From NCBI GenBank assembly GCA_030704615.1, contig CM060734.1:60466042-60530041 (forward strand): 64,000 nucleotides of DNA, read 5' to 3'. Positions 54,174 to 64,000 of this stretch are shown one piece after another. Made by a program: the position numbers and the translations under genes. The notes below the pieces were generated by a model, which did no database searches, was not told the DNA's origin, and saw nothing but the letters and a program-made list of their open reading frames with translations. The stretch's first letter is position 1; each line of letters starts with the position of its first letter. The stretch is from Takakia lepidozioides (lineage: Eukaryota; Streptophyta; Takakiopsida; Takakiales; Takakiaceae).

Positions 54174-55158
54174 GTGATGAAACGATGTTTTTCTGGAAAT
54201 ATGCAAGTGTCTTGCTTCATTCATTGATCTGTGTAGCTACTCAGTTCCTGCACCATTTCCTGAGAATATTGACCATGGACTGTTGAGGGCATTTCCGGTG
54301 GCATATCCACAGGAAAGGAAATCAGAATGCTGTCCTAATTCTGGGGATGGTGCATCTCTCAAATCTTTGAAACATTGGAGGGGGAAGTGAATATGAATGA
54401 TCTTGATTAGTGGGGCAGCCCTGTGCACAAGCTTGTTCAACAACTTTAATTTGGAGAAGTCTCTCGTGGTGGTGCATCAGGTAGAGCCCTTGACAAACTT
54501 GCATGAATGTTGTCGAAGGCTAGGCTTAACCCACCAAGATCCAATCCCAAGTTACTGGGCACAGTGCCCTTGTCATTCTGTGCTAGCATGTAGGCCTTGG
54601 CAATTACTCTCCATCAACCAAACAAACCCACTGAGGTCGTCACAAACACTCTACACAAATACTGCAGATGTGAAGATTCTGGTGTGAAAATAAGCGAGCC
54701 ATTCTCATTTTCATTTTGAGGGAAACTCTGACATAAGAGACAGGAGAGAAGGAGAATATTTGTTATGGCCATAGCAAGCCTGAAGAGGCCTTTGAGACCA
54801 CAGAAAGTTTCTATGATAATTTATATCGGTGAAGAGAAAGTAATAAACATCTTAAGATTCGATTAATAATGATTCCCTTGGACTCTCCTTTTGCGGAGAA
54901 AGTTCAAGTTTTCTCATAGAGAAGAGGAAAAAAATAAAAAGAAAAAGATCAGAAAAGTTTCAAAGCCACCGACTCGCCCTCTTCGGAGAGAGTTCCCAGA
55001 TTTAAAAAAATGCTTCAAAATCGCCATTCTTCCCCACTGGATTGGGTTTGAATCCCCTAGATAAAAAGTTGATAGTTCTAATCTAAAATAACCTTGGAAC
55101 CATACCAAGTCCCCCGGCTCTCTATTACTACATCTCTCTATTGGGCCCAGGCGTTGCC
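54174..55158. other. Intergenic, copy 2
   Basis: Counterpart of 9336-10314; no gene is seen. Confidence 0.5.
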
Positions 55159-56204
55159 TCAGTCGGTTTCCTGCCCGAGTGTCCAGCCTAATTGGACGGT
55201 GTGTTCAAAGGAGCACGTCAAGCCTAATGGGACTGTGAGTTCAAAGGAGGAGTCCATCATGTCGCTGCTACACTCATTCGCACCGCTGCCGAACTGGTCC
55301 AGTATGCTCGTTGGAGAAGGCAGCGTCTTGGGCAGGCTCACAAATTATGCTGGCAAAGGAGGATCGATCAGTGAGGAAAGGATGCCGCAGCAGTGCAGAG
55401 CTGGTCCACCTCTTACTGGGATCCCTCTGGAAACACTTATCCAGGAAATCATGAGCTTCAGGGCTAAGGGAAGCAGGCACTGCAGGAAGTTGACGTGTGG
55501 CTCCAATACGGTAGAGAGCTGCCATAGGATTGGAGATATCATTCCAGGGAGGTCGTCCCGTCGCCATCTCCAATACTGTGCAGCCGAGGGACCAGATATC
55601 CGAGGGAGTTCCTTGTTCTACCTGTCTGACCACTTCTGGAGCCATCCATAGCGGTGTTCCATCCACTCTTTTCAAGAACGCACTACCTTCAACCTCTCCT
55701 TGTCCCACTCTCTTGGCAGATCCAAAGTCTGTGAGCTTGACAATCCCGTTCCCAACCAGCACATTCTTCCCCTTGATATCACAGTGGACTATACCTCGGG
55801 TGTGCAGGTAGTCGACTCCTTCCAAAATATTGCGCGTGTAGATGCGAAACAAATGCTCATCGAGCCCCCCAGTCCCTGCAAACTGCTTCAGTAAGTCCGA
55901 CAGGCTTCCTCCAGGCATGTACTCCAAGAACATATTCCGCATCCTCTTTCCATTCTCCTCGCTCCAATCGCTCCCTAGGCAACGAACGATGAACCGAGAA
56001 TCCAAACTTTGTAACACCTGGATCTCGTTCTCTAGCGCTTTCAAACAATTGTTGGCACCCGCATCCCTGTCACTCCACTCAATGGACTTGACTGCAAAAA
56101 TCCCCCCAGTCTCTGTTCAGTGCAAGGCTCACCCTCCCAAACGCCCCAACGCCTATCAAACCACCTCTAATCCAAGACCCCACTGGATTCTTGTGGATCT
56201 CCAT
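55159..56204 (-). pseudogene. MAPKKK-type protein kinase, copy 2, two frameshifts
   Basis: Counterpart of 10315-11363. Here the segment DKCFQRDPSKRWTSSALLRH reads through, where copy 1 is shifted. However, two bases are missing near 56108 (before the kinase lysine) and two near 55331 (C-terminal tail). Between these, 55274-56044 is open and has HCDIKGKN, DFG and MAPE. Since the copies are broken at different points, the parent gene was intact at duplication, or the breaks are sequence errors. Confidence 0.8.
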
Positions 56205-57507
56205 GAGATTCGCTCAATTTTCTGACAGAGTGGACAAGCTGATTAGAATGTAGATAGAGAGGACCCCTAGAACATGTTGGTGAGCCAAGTGACTAAATTT
56301 TGACTAAATTTGGACTTCGGACCTATTTTGGGCAAAAGTTGTTTTGTTGCAGCTAGGCGCATATATGGAAGGAGGTCCCCCAGTATTTGAGGTGATCCCA
56401 TAGGCCTTGTAATAGGAGGCCAACCGTAGGTGAGCACTCCCTGGACGACTGCAAAGGCACACGTCGTTGCAAAGGTACAACACCCCATGAGGCTGGCTTG
56501 TTCAATGGCGATAAAACATACAAAGTGTCTGACAAGTCCTCATACATTTGATGCCAAAACAAAACTCCTTATAAAATTTCCCCTCACAATGGAGTATTTT
56601 ACTTCTAGAATTGTTCACTTGGGAGGGTTGGGAAACTCAAGAAGTGGGCACAGGAAGCTTGCAGGTATGAAATCCAGCGGCCCCACAGAAAGAGGCCTAT
56701 CGTGTTGAGGAAAGAATCAATTGAGCGACCTGAGTGCAATTTTCGTCTGTAGAGTATATGCGATCAATCCCAGCTAAAAACGGCTCACAGGAATCAATAG
56801 AGAAGATTGGTGATGAAGGAAGCAAGGGCCGGATGAACTACTAGGCTGCCAGATTTGCGAGACAATCTAGTCTTCCTCTCGCTCTCGCTTCGACTCCCTC
56901 TCGCTCCTTTCTCGTCCCATGGACCTCTAGGCCCACATGGACGCCACAAATTTGTCGGTCTCCTCTCCCCATCCCTCAAGGTACATTTCTCTGAAACTCT
57001 GATCTGTTTTCCTTTTGGTCTCGTTGTCTCCCTCACTTGAACCCTTGGTTAGTGTACTGTAAGTATACTGTGCCCCCAAACCTTATAAAAGTCGTAGAGC
57101 CTTGAGATTTACCTTGGAACCGGCTGTGCTTGTCTAGTTTCTTAAGGACGGGCAGTTTTTTGGTGTCTGAACTTGAACGATGTGTCAAGAGGGGTAGCAC
57201 CTACACCAGTATCCTCTGACCACAAGCTGCTGCCAGTTGCACATCACCCCTGGAGACAATGTTGACAAATCTTTGTAACTCATATCTAACCACCTGTCCA
57301 TACCTCGGTCCATACATGCAGGCCTGGAAGAACTGTGTGAAATAGACTTCAGTAGGGCTTACTTAGTGCACCGTTTTTGCGGAGTCTCACATCTAGAGCA
57401 GCGAGAAAAAATCTCCAAAGGAGCACATGCAGACGCTTACTTATTCAGGTCCTCAAATAAATTGATCGTGACTAGAGGAAGCAGAAACTGCCTCAGTGGT
57501 CATGAAT
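56205..57507. other. Intergenic, copy 2
   Basis: Counterpart of 11364-12687, with the same possible small plus-strand exon near 56937-56981. No gene is supported. Confidence 0.3.
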
Positions 57508-59105
57508 TTATGATTCCGTGAGCTTTCCCCCCTTCTGTTTGAGCTGATCACGTTCAATCAAGTTCACCTCCTCCAGGCCGTGTACGATGTTTCTTACATT
57601 GGCAACGTTTGAGCCTTCGGGCGCACTGCAATTGCCATCTTGGGGCCGTGCTTTCCCTTCTTTGGGGGAACTTTTGCCATCTTCCTGTTTGTCTGAGCTT
57701 TCCTGCGGCACATTCTGTTTGACATCACCGGGTGCACCTGGAAAAGCAGGGGCTGATGACGAACTCAGGGTGACCGTCAAAGGAGCTCCAGTCGGCAGCT
57801 CCAGAAACTGCATGAAGAGCACGTTGTTGTGTCTGGCACATCATTGGCACAGCAACGATAGAGATGAGTTTCGTGGTAGGTAGTAATCCAGCAGTTCTCA
57901 GATACATTTCAAAACAATGTAATGCATAGAATACTGTTTCCCTCAGTTCCTCCCCTTCCTGAAGGGCATTTCGTGGCTCAGTCATCACTGTACAAAATCG
58001 GCCGCCGAGCAGAAGATGTGTATATATATATCTAGACACATTATCAGATGCGCATGTTCAAGTTGACACACCTTACGAAAATTTCATCCAGAATTTCCGC
58101 ACCGAAGTCTTCATCGTCCTTTATACGCTCCTGCGCTTGAAGTAGCTGTGCAAGGCCACACCAAGGTCGTGCTCATATTTATGCAGACGTTAGTTATAGC
58201 GCCTCAGCACACCACAATACTTAACTAGTGGCAACAACTCAACTCCAATGTTGAAATTGATGTCCGATGAAGTTAGGAAGAAATTGAACAAGATGAACTT
58301 GCCTGCAGGTTCATGCGCGTGTCCGTAGACTGCAAGTAACCTGTCAGAGTCCCCAATCCCGGACCATCAAGAGGAGGAAAACCGTCAAAAGCATGTCCGC
58401 GTGATCATGCAGTGGACATCCCACATCCCCGCAATAGAGTTTCAAAGTATGAATCATTCTACCTGTACATAGTAGACATTCCAATCCCCCGACCGTCAAG
58501 AATGTCCATGGATGCAGAATCCTCCTGGGAATAAAGTTTCAGAATTCATATGGAGTAATATTTGTGTAGCCTCAGTAGTCTAGGTAAATACTGTCAACAC
58601 AGTATAAGAAGCTGCATCGAACTGGGGATCAGTCAATCAGCGTGAATCAAGTACCGTATGCAGAGACGGGCCTGGACACGAAACATGACTCCTTTGTCTA
58701 CTTCTAACGTAGTATTCAGACTACGTAATTATTCGCCATGCATGCAACATTTAGATCTATCGTCTTGCCAATATTGTAGATTCTGGCCGGGAAGAGTGGC
58801 TCACCTTTGTACGTATTCCCCCACTTGAGCCTCACGGAGACAAATTTTCCTACACATTCCTCGTATAACCAACTCAGTGGGGGTTTCACCTCAACTCGTT
58901 CCAAATTACACTGGCCCGCCTGCATGCACAAAATTTACATGTCATCAAGCTGGAACTTCTCGATCTGTGACCTAGATAGCCAACAAATTACGTGCGCTCT
59001 ACTAATATTTGATGTCGAATGTTCACAGATTTTTCCAGAATTACCTCCGTATCAAGAGCAAGGATGGCCATGGGATTCTCTCCCACGTTAGAAACAAGAT
59101 AAGTG
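57508..59105 (-). other. Unidentified multi-exon locus, copy 2
   Basis: Counterpart of 12688-14290 with the Sm-F-like exon (GKFVSVRLKWGNTYKG) at about 58800-58917 and the charged segment at 57508-57822. Small differences include a GTAG insertion near 57877. The product is unknown. Confidence 0.35.
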
Positions 59106-59394
59106 TCCGTGGACATGGTGACAAGTGAAATGAGCGAGTCCCAAAGTGTGAGCGAACAAGTGTGCAGTGCAGGAATGCAGCAGAGTCACTGGCAGGCCTG
59201 CCTCACTATCCAACTCGCAAATACACAAAACACCAAAGCAACAAACATCGCAGGAGAAATCAAGCCGATTGATCGTCGACAGTCTGACACCGTTAGATCT
59301 ATATTTGGCGCGTACGCAACGACTGGCGTTGGATCTGGCGGGTACTGGATCTGGACATGGGTTCAAACTCCAAACCCAAAATTAAAATATATAT

Positions 59395-60165
59395 ACCATG
59401 CTTACCTAGATTATTAGGCACTTCCGCGCCTAATAATTAATAAAAAAAGAATATATTTAGGCAGACTCGTTTTTATTATTTAGGCACCTCACCTAGGTAA
59501 ATTCCAAACATTAGGCATGTATTACAGTCGACCATGGATAAATGTTACCTACTTTTTGTTATGTCACCCTTAATGTGATGATATCTTTGGTCTGTAAACA
59601 TTTACACTTGAAAATGGCATGACTAGAGCGTTACTTGATATGTGTTATGAAAATATGGCTCTCCTCTTTGTTAACACACCTCCATAGTTGCTAGATCTTA
59701 TGTTGAGCCTTAATATAGTTCGTTGAGAAAACATTCATCCACTCTTATCAAGGATCTACGGTTCTTATCCAAAGGCACCACGTCCATAACAAAATAACAT
59801 AAGCTTAATGAACAATTGTTTTTTACCTCCCTCAAAAACTATTGTTGAGGTAATTGTAGGCATTTTTTATTTTATTTTTTTAAAAAGAAACCTGGGAGCG
59901 ACTCCTCACAATTCAGGTCCTTGAGGAGGGGGAAAAATTAACTCCCTTTCAGATAAGACATTAGGCACACATGTGGGAAACGTCACCACCAGACCAACCG
60001 GTCACGAACAATCCACACACTAAGCAGGGCAGCGGGTTTTGAACTCTGAACTACCAGGGCGACACACTGTGCACTTACCAGCTGATGTATTTTTGCCATT
60101 TTTTGGACATTAAATAATATAATTTAGGCATTTTTTGGACATTTTGGTATTTTTTTCACAGTTTT
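59395..60165. mobile_element. TIR element, truncated copy, with nested SINE (59870-60085)
   Basis: The left end ACCATGCTTACCTAG is present, but the last 126 bases, including the right TIR, are missing. The break coincides with the end of the segmental duplication and the start of element C. Confidence 0.75.
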
Positions 60166-63100
60166 GATGATTGTGAATACCCGACCATATCCTGGATCGG
60201 GCACTTCCGTGGTGCTTCCAACACGAGCTTGGAGCATTCTTGCGGACTCCACTTTGCCAAAGTGTTCAGCGGTTGGAGGGAAACGCCGAACGAGTTTTCC
60301 ATCTCGTTTGGTTGGCCATAAGTCAGGATTTGCCGGGGGGACCCAGGAGGACGCAGAAGTAGTAGCACATGCATGGAGTTGGGGTTGTCTCGCAAGGGAA
60401 AAGCCTTCCTCCTCCAGCATTTCAATCTCCTGAAATCCGAGATGAGTTCACACCTTCACGGGCCAAACGGTTGGAGGAGATGGCTTCATCACTACGGAAG
60501 GACGCACAGTTCCATGCACACATCTGGCACAATCATCTGCGCAGAACCAGAACTTGTGGTTCTTGGCTTCTGGTTGACCGTATGGACGCATCAAACCCGT
60601 GAAAGTCGGAGCAGGAGTTCGGGCACACCTCTGGATATAGAGATGAAGTGCACTTCTCGAAATTAGTTGCCTTGATCGTTGTACATTTCACACGAGACCC
60701 TGCACTTGTGCGTTCTATGTGTCAAACGTGGTCGGGGCATGCGGACTCAAGCACATCAAGGGGGTTGTTTCTCTCCTGCACCATTTCAGTGGCACTGTTT
60801 GATGCTGGAGTTTGCCGTCGTGTTGGAGGTTCCGGACATGGAGCTGTCATGCAGGGGAACACAAGGCTTCGAGAAGTTATCATGGTCTGCCCTGTGCGAA
60901 TCGGAATCCGAACCAGGTGGAGTGTTCAATTTCCTCTTACAGGAGCCGAATCTCTCCTCCCCTTCAAGATGTGGAACTCTAGAAACAAGTGGCATTCCTT
61001 GGGCATACATGCTCACCGCCCGTGCTATATTGATTAGATCCCCAGATCTGTTTGCAGCACGCAACATTGACTCCCATTTGTCCGGACCCCTGCCACCAAC
61101 CCCACCTCGCAAGAAATCACGGTATCGGGTTTGTTGTTGCAAGGCACGTATCAAATCATCTGTTGTTGCCACATACAAATCCCGACCTCGTTTCCCAGAC
61201 TGCTACAACCATGCGTTGTGCACAATTTTTGCCAAATTGCAAGATGGCATGTCCGCCATTTCCTCAATGGACATGTTCTGCAAAGTGGAGAACCACACTT
61301 CAAAACAGTGAACAGGAAAAAAAAATAAAGAAAGCGATGAGACAATAAAATGGAAAGTAAATGTATGAATAAAGCAAGAAATATAAGCCTCGTACCACTG
61401 CCATGGCTACTCCCCACTGTCTATACCGGAAGTGCCAAAACGCCAGCCAATCTTCCAATGCTCTCATACTCTCAAGTGATGCAGCTCCAGAAGAGAACCA
61501 CAGGCACGAATTGTCTGGAACAAAGTGTCGCCTCCTCATTGTTCTAGCATCTTTGTACTCTTTGCACAATTTACGGTGCTGAGTCTGCAACTCTGGTTTG
61601 ATGTCCGACTTTGTATGTTTTTCCAGAGACTGTGTCTAATGGAATAGACATGTACGCTCTCTTCCTCGCATTGGCACTTTTGGGTCGCCCGATCCGAAGA
61701 CAATACGAACAGCATTGAAATTTGCTTGAGCACTATCCGCCATGAAACCTGCGAAATTTGGAGATGGCACCCCATGGCAGCCCATGACACGTATCAGGGA
61801 ATTCCACATGAGCTTCTGGGATTCCGTATCCTCGGATTGCATGTTACAAACTGCAATTGTCATAACTCGTTGGTACACTGGATCATAGACATGACAAGTC
61901 ATTGTCGTGCAATCCTTCACTCATTTCACATGATTAAACATAAGAAAACAGTTCTGCAAGTCCCCAGTCTTCTGCATCCGCTTCACGAGGCTAACCCCAC
62001 TGCCCTCCCCTAACAGTCGAATTTTGAAAAGAAAAAACTTTGATGGCCCTTGACCTGGGAATACATTGTCTGGATGTAATCGTACTTGCTCACTCGTTTC
62101 AACTCCAAATGTTGTCTATGTAGCCTCCGATACCAGAGCCCATTCTCAATGCATTGATCTGATGCGAATGTTAGGTGAACTCAAAGTGGAGAAATGATCC
62201 ATGACCAGGTCAAGCTGCACCGTCAAGTTTAGTCCCACAGAATCCCCTTCACTCAAAATATGGCTTTCCAAGAAGGACTTGCTTGCGCTAAGAGCAATTG
62301 CAGATGTTGTTGCAGATGGGTTTCTGCAGAACTCCTGTTTAATCAACCTTGATACTGTCTCAACATTCTCCTGTAATCCCCCTTCGAGACAGGATGGTTA
62401 TGGAATCCGAAATGCACAAAGCTCTTGTCATGTTTCAAACGGTGGACAATATAGTACATTCTTGCTCCGCAGAGCGCCAAGCAGAATGGCACAAGTTTGC
62501 AGAATTTGCAGAGACGAAAGTGTTTGCCGGTGGTGGGCAGTCCCAGGCTGAGATGGATTTTCCGCCAAACCCTCCTATTCGCTTTGATTATGAACCCAGA
62601 CTGAAGAAAGTGTTGCAATTCAAATTATCACACCTAAGGTGTCCATTGCAAACTGTTCTCCTGAAAACAAGCTTGTCATCATTCTGAATATTGGATTTTT
62701 TGTTCTGCATCACGAGTGCCCGTCGTGTTTCTTGTCCATTCCATGCATCATGATTGTTACACCTCCAGCTCGCGGAGGAGGAGGCAGCTCGAATAGGATA
62801 TCGCCATCAAAAGTCTCTGGCAAGAACTTCACAGGCACCTGCTTAAAGATTCCCAATCAATTCCTCGCAACTCACTTTTGAATCCAGCCATTCCTCCCAT
62901 CGACCGTAGTTTTGGAATGACATTACAAATCTCTTCTTCATCAACTTCTCCAACCACAGTAGGAAGGGACTAGATTTGGAATTTCACTTATGTCATCATC
63001 GGACGAATCCGAAAGCTCAACGATTGGAGTGGAGGACATCTGTTCTTTTTTCACCACCACCTCCCTCTTGTCTTCACCGACGAGCAGCAGTCCGGGCGTC

Positions 63101-63384
63101 ACATATGATCCAAGGGACTTTCGCCGGGCTCTCCAAGTACTCTGTATCGACCAGGGGCGCACTCTCCACTGGCTGACATGAGCCGTCTCATCACGGTTTG
63201 GAAAGAGTATTTCAACAACTTCCCTTTCAATCGTAACCTCTTCTCCAAAAAGATGGAGCCATTCTGAAGCTGAAAACGGGTAGCCAAGGACATGTTCCAA
63301 ACAATGCAAATCTATTGTCAAGGACTTCCTGGGAGAACCGGCACTGGTTTGTGTCAGAGAAGAACTCGCTTCAGAGGAAGCCAT
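60166..63384 (-). pseudogene. Element C transposase, decayed and 3'-truncated
   Basis: From ATG (63382-63384) MASSEASSSL, the minus strand is colinear with the element A transposase: QWRVRP, SYVTPG, VVVKKE, VELSDSSDDDISE, the HFGFHNHPVSKGDYR finger end, the FAGFMADSAQANFNAVR core, an intron at 61278-61395, then RYRDFLRGGVGGRGPDKWE and VPDPGYGRVFTII. The gene stops at 60166, so the SWIM finger and 3' end are gone. At least six frameshifts occur. It is closer to A than to B. A partner gene, if any, would lie beyond 63,384 and possibly outside the window. Confidence 0.85.
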
Positions 63385-64000
63385 CTTCCTTCTTCGAGTA
63401 TGTTGATACCTTGCTATCGCGGGACCTTCAGTGTAAATCGGTTTACTGATGTCTCAGAACACAGTTGAAGAAGAGCAGAGAATATGGCGGAGGAAGCTCA
63501 GACGACGACTGTGCATTATTCTGTTATTCCTTCCAGATATGCAGCCGTCCATTTTAATTAATTTTTTTGGGGCCCATGTGGTCAGAGTATCCCTAGGAGC
63601 ATGTCGGCAGCTGTTAAACCGTTGTTAATCAGAACCTCATCAATAAACACAATAACAAGCGACATTCTGGAAGCATGCCACATGATCGATCTGAAGGGTG
63701 GGATTGCAGAAAGTAAGACATCTTTATACTACTAGCAATGATCATGCGCACCTGGAAAGTTCAAAATGTGAAACGAACGTGGGGTTGGGCTAACAAGGAT
63801 GAACGTGTATGATATCCCAAAATTTGTCATCAAACTCTCATTCATTTACATATATTTGTCTAAGACTGTGCGCCAAGATTTCTGGGATTCGCTGTTATTT
63901 TTAAATATTGAAACCGTTCTAATAAAGAACACGCCGACACACGTCAAATATCGATAACTATATTGAATACGAACAGCTGTACACTAATTGCTGGCATGTG
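63385..64000. other. Upstream of element C transposase
   Basis: By analogy with A and B, a divergent second gene might start near or beyond here. A plus-strand ATG at about 63484 opens MAEEAQTTTVHYSVIPSRY and stops soon after. It shows no similarity to the partner genes of A or B. No feature is supported. Confidence 0.35.

Larger units (their letters stand above)
44986..60165. repeat. Segmental duplication, copy 2
   Basis: Direct copy of 1-15339, colinear throughout, offset about 44,985 and slightly shorter from small deletions. The largest differences are deletions in the PPR repeats (52,670-52,900) and small ones in the kinase gene. It ends after CACAGTTTT at 60165, inside the TIR element, where transposase sequence of element C starts. 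Copy 2 also lacks ATCTGAGCTACC in the nested SINE (near 60080), a loss between short direct repeats. Confidence 0.95.

Noticed and set aside
1-60165. Giant LTR retrotransposon with the duplicated segments as long terminal repeats
   Set aside because: The copies hold several ordinary genes with introns, and no reverse transcriptase, integrase or primer-binding site lies between.

Overview
The window is nuclear DNA of a land plant, most likely a seed-free lineage such as a fern or lycophyte; the lineage is an inference. It holds a PLS-class PPR-DYW editing gene made of near-identical repeats, an OSB-like organellar single-strand DNA-binding gene, a plant-type MAPKKK, GT-AG introns, and dense nested DNA transposons (MULE-like, CACTA, hAT-like, piggyBac-like) with tRNA-derived SINEs. 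I see no bacterial or organellar operons.

Layout. Positions 1-15339 and 44986-60165 are two direct copies of one segment of at least 15.3 kb. Each copy carries, in order: a minus-strand PPR pseudogene interrupted by a foreign insert with a CHAT-like exon; a plus-strand OSB-like gene whose PDF-motif exons are tandemly amplified; a PPR-DYW gene (intact in copy 1, shattered in copy 2); a minus-strand MAPKKK (frameshifted in both copies, at different places); an unidentified minus-strand multi-exon locus; and a 900-bp terminal-inverted-repeat element containing a SINE. Copy 2 ends abruptly inside that element, where a decayed transposase gene (element C, 60166-63384) begins.

The 29.6 kb between the copies is mobile-element territory. 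Its centrepiece is element A (23718-34696, about 11 kb), bounded by a 12-bp target-site duplication and imperfect terminal inverted repeats. It carries two head-to-head genes: a transposase with an N-terminal zinc finger, DDE-like core and C-terminal SWIM finger (24359-27850, minus), and a ten-exon gene joining a ParB-like domain (DGNHR motif) to a beta-class DNA amino-methyltransferase-like domain (28610-34229, plus). A sits inside the transposase of an older relative, element B. The two halves of B's transposase (22393-23717 and 34709-36900) rejoin in frame once A and one target-site copy are removed. B also has a head-to-head second gene (37940-39648), homologous to the N-terminal part of A's methyltransferase gene, so the two-gene layout recurs.

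Both elements carry families of short palindromes, concentrated in the first intron of the ParB/methyltransferase gene. A has 11 copies with core CTTGCGTCAACGCAAG in two introns, plus a 5 x 42-bp array of CTCGTGTTAACACGAG-type palindromes. B has about ten with core TCCGCCGGCGCA or TCCGCCGGCGGA. My reading is that this is a transposon that brings its own DNA-modifying or DNA-binding protein with element-specific sites. It is functionally reminiscent of the VANC anti-silencing proteins of VANDAL MULEs, but built from bacterial-type ParB and methyltransferase domains. This is the best candidate here for an undescribed system.

Other mobile DNA: a 978-bp TTAA-flanked piggyBac-like element (17457-18434), a LINE remnant (16480-16830), a hAT-like MITE with 8-bp target duplication (40098-40372), a CACTA-like element with TAG duplications (40954-42160) nested in a long foldback structure (40059-42985), and at least six SINE copies. 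Small indels that differ between the two large copies could be real decay or assembly error in repeats.
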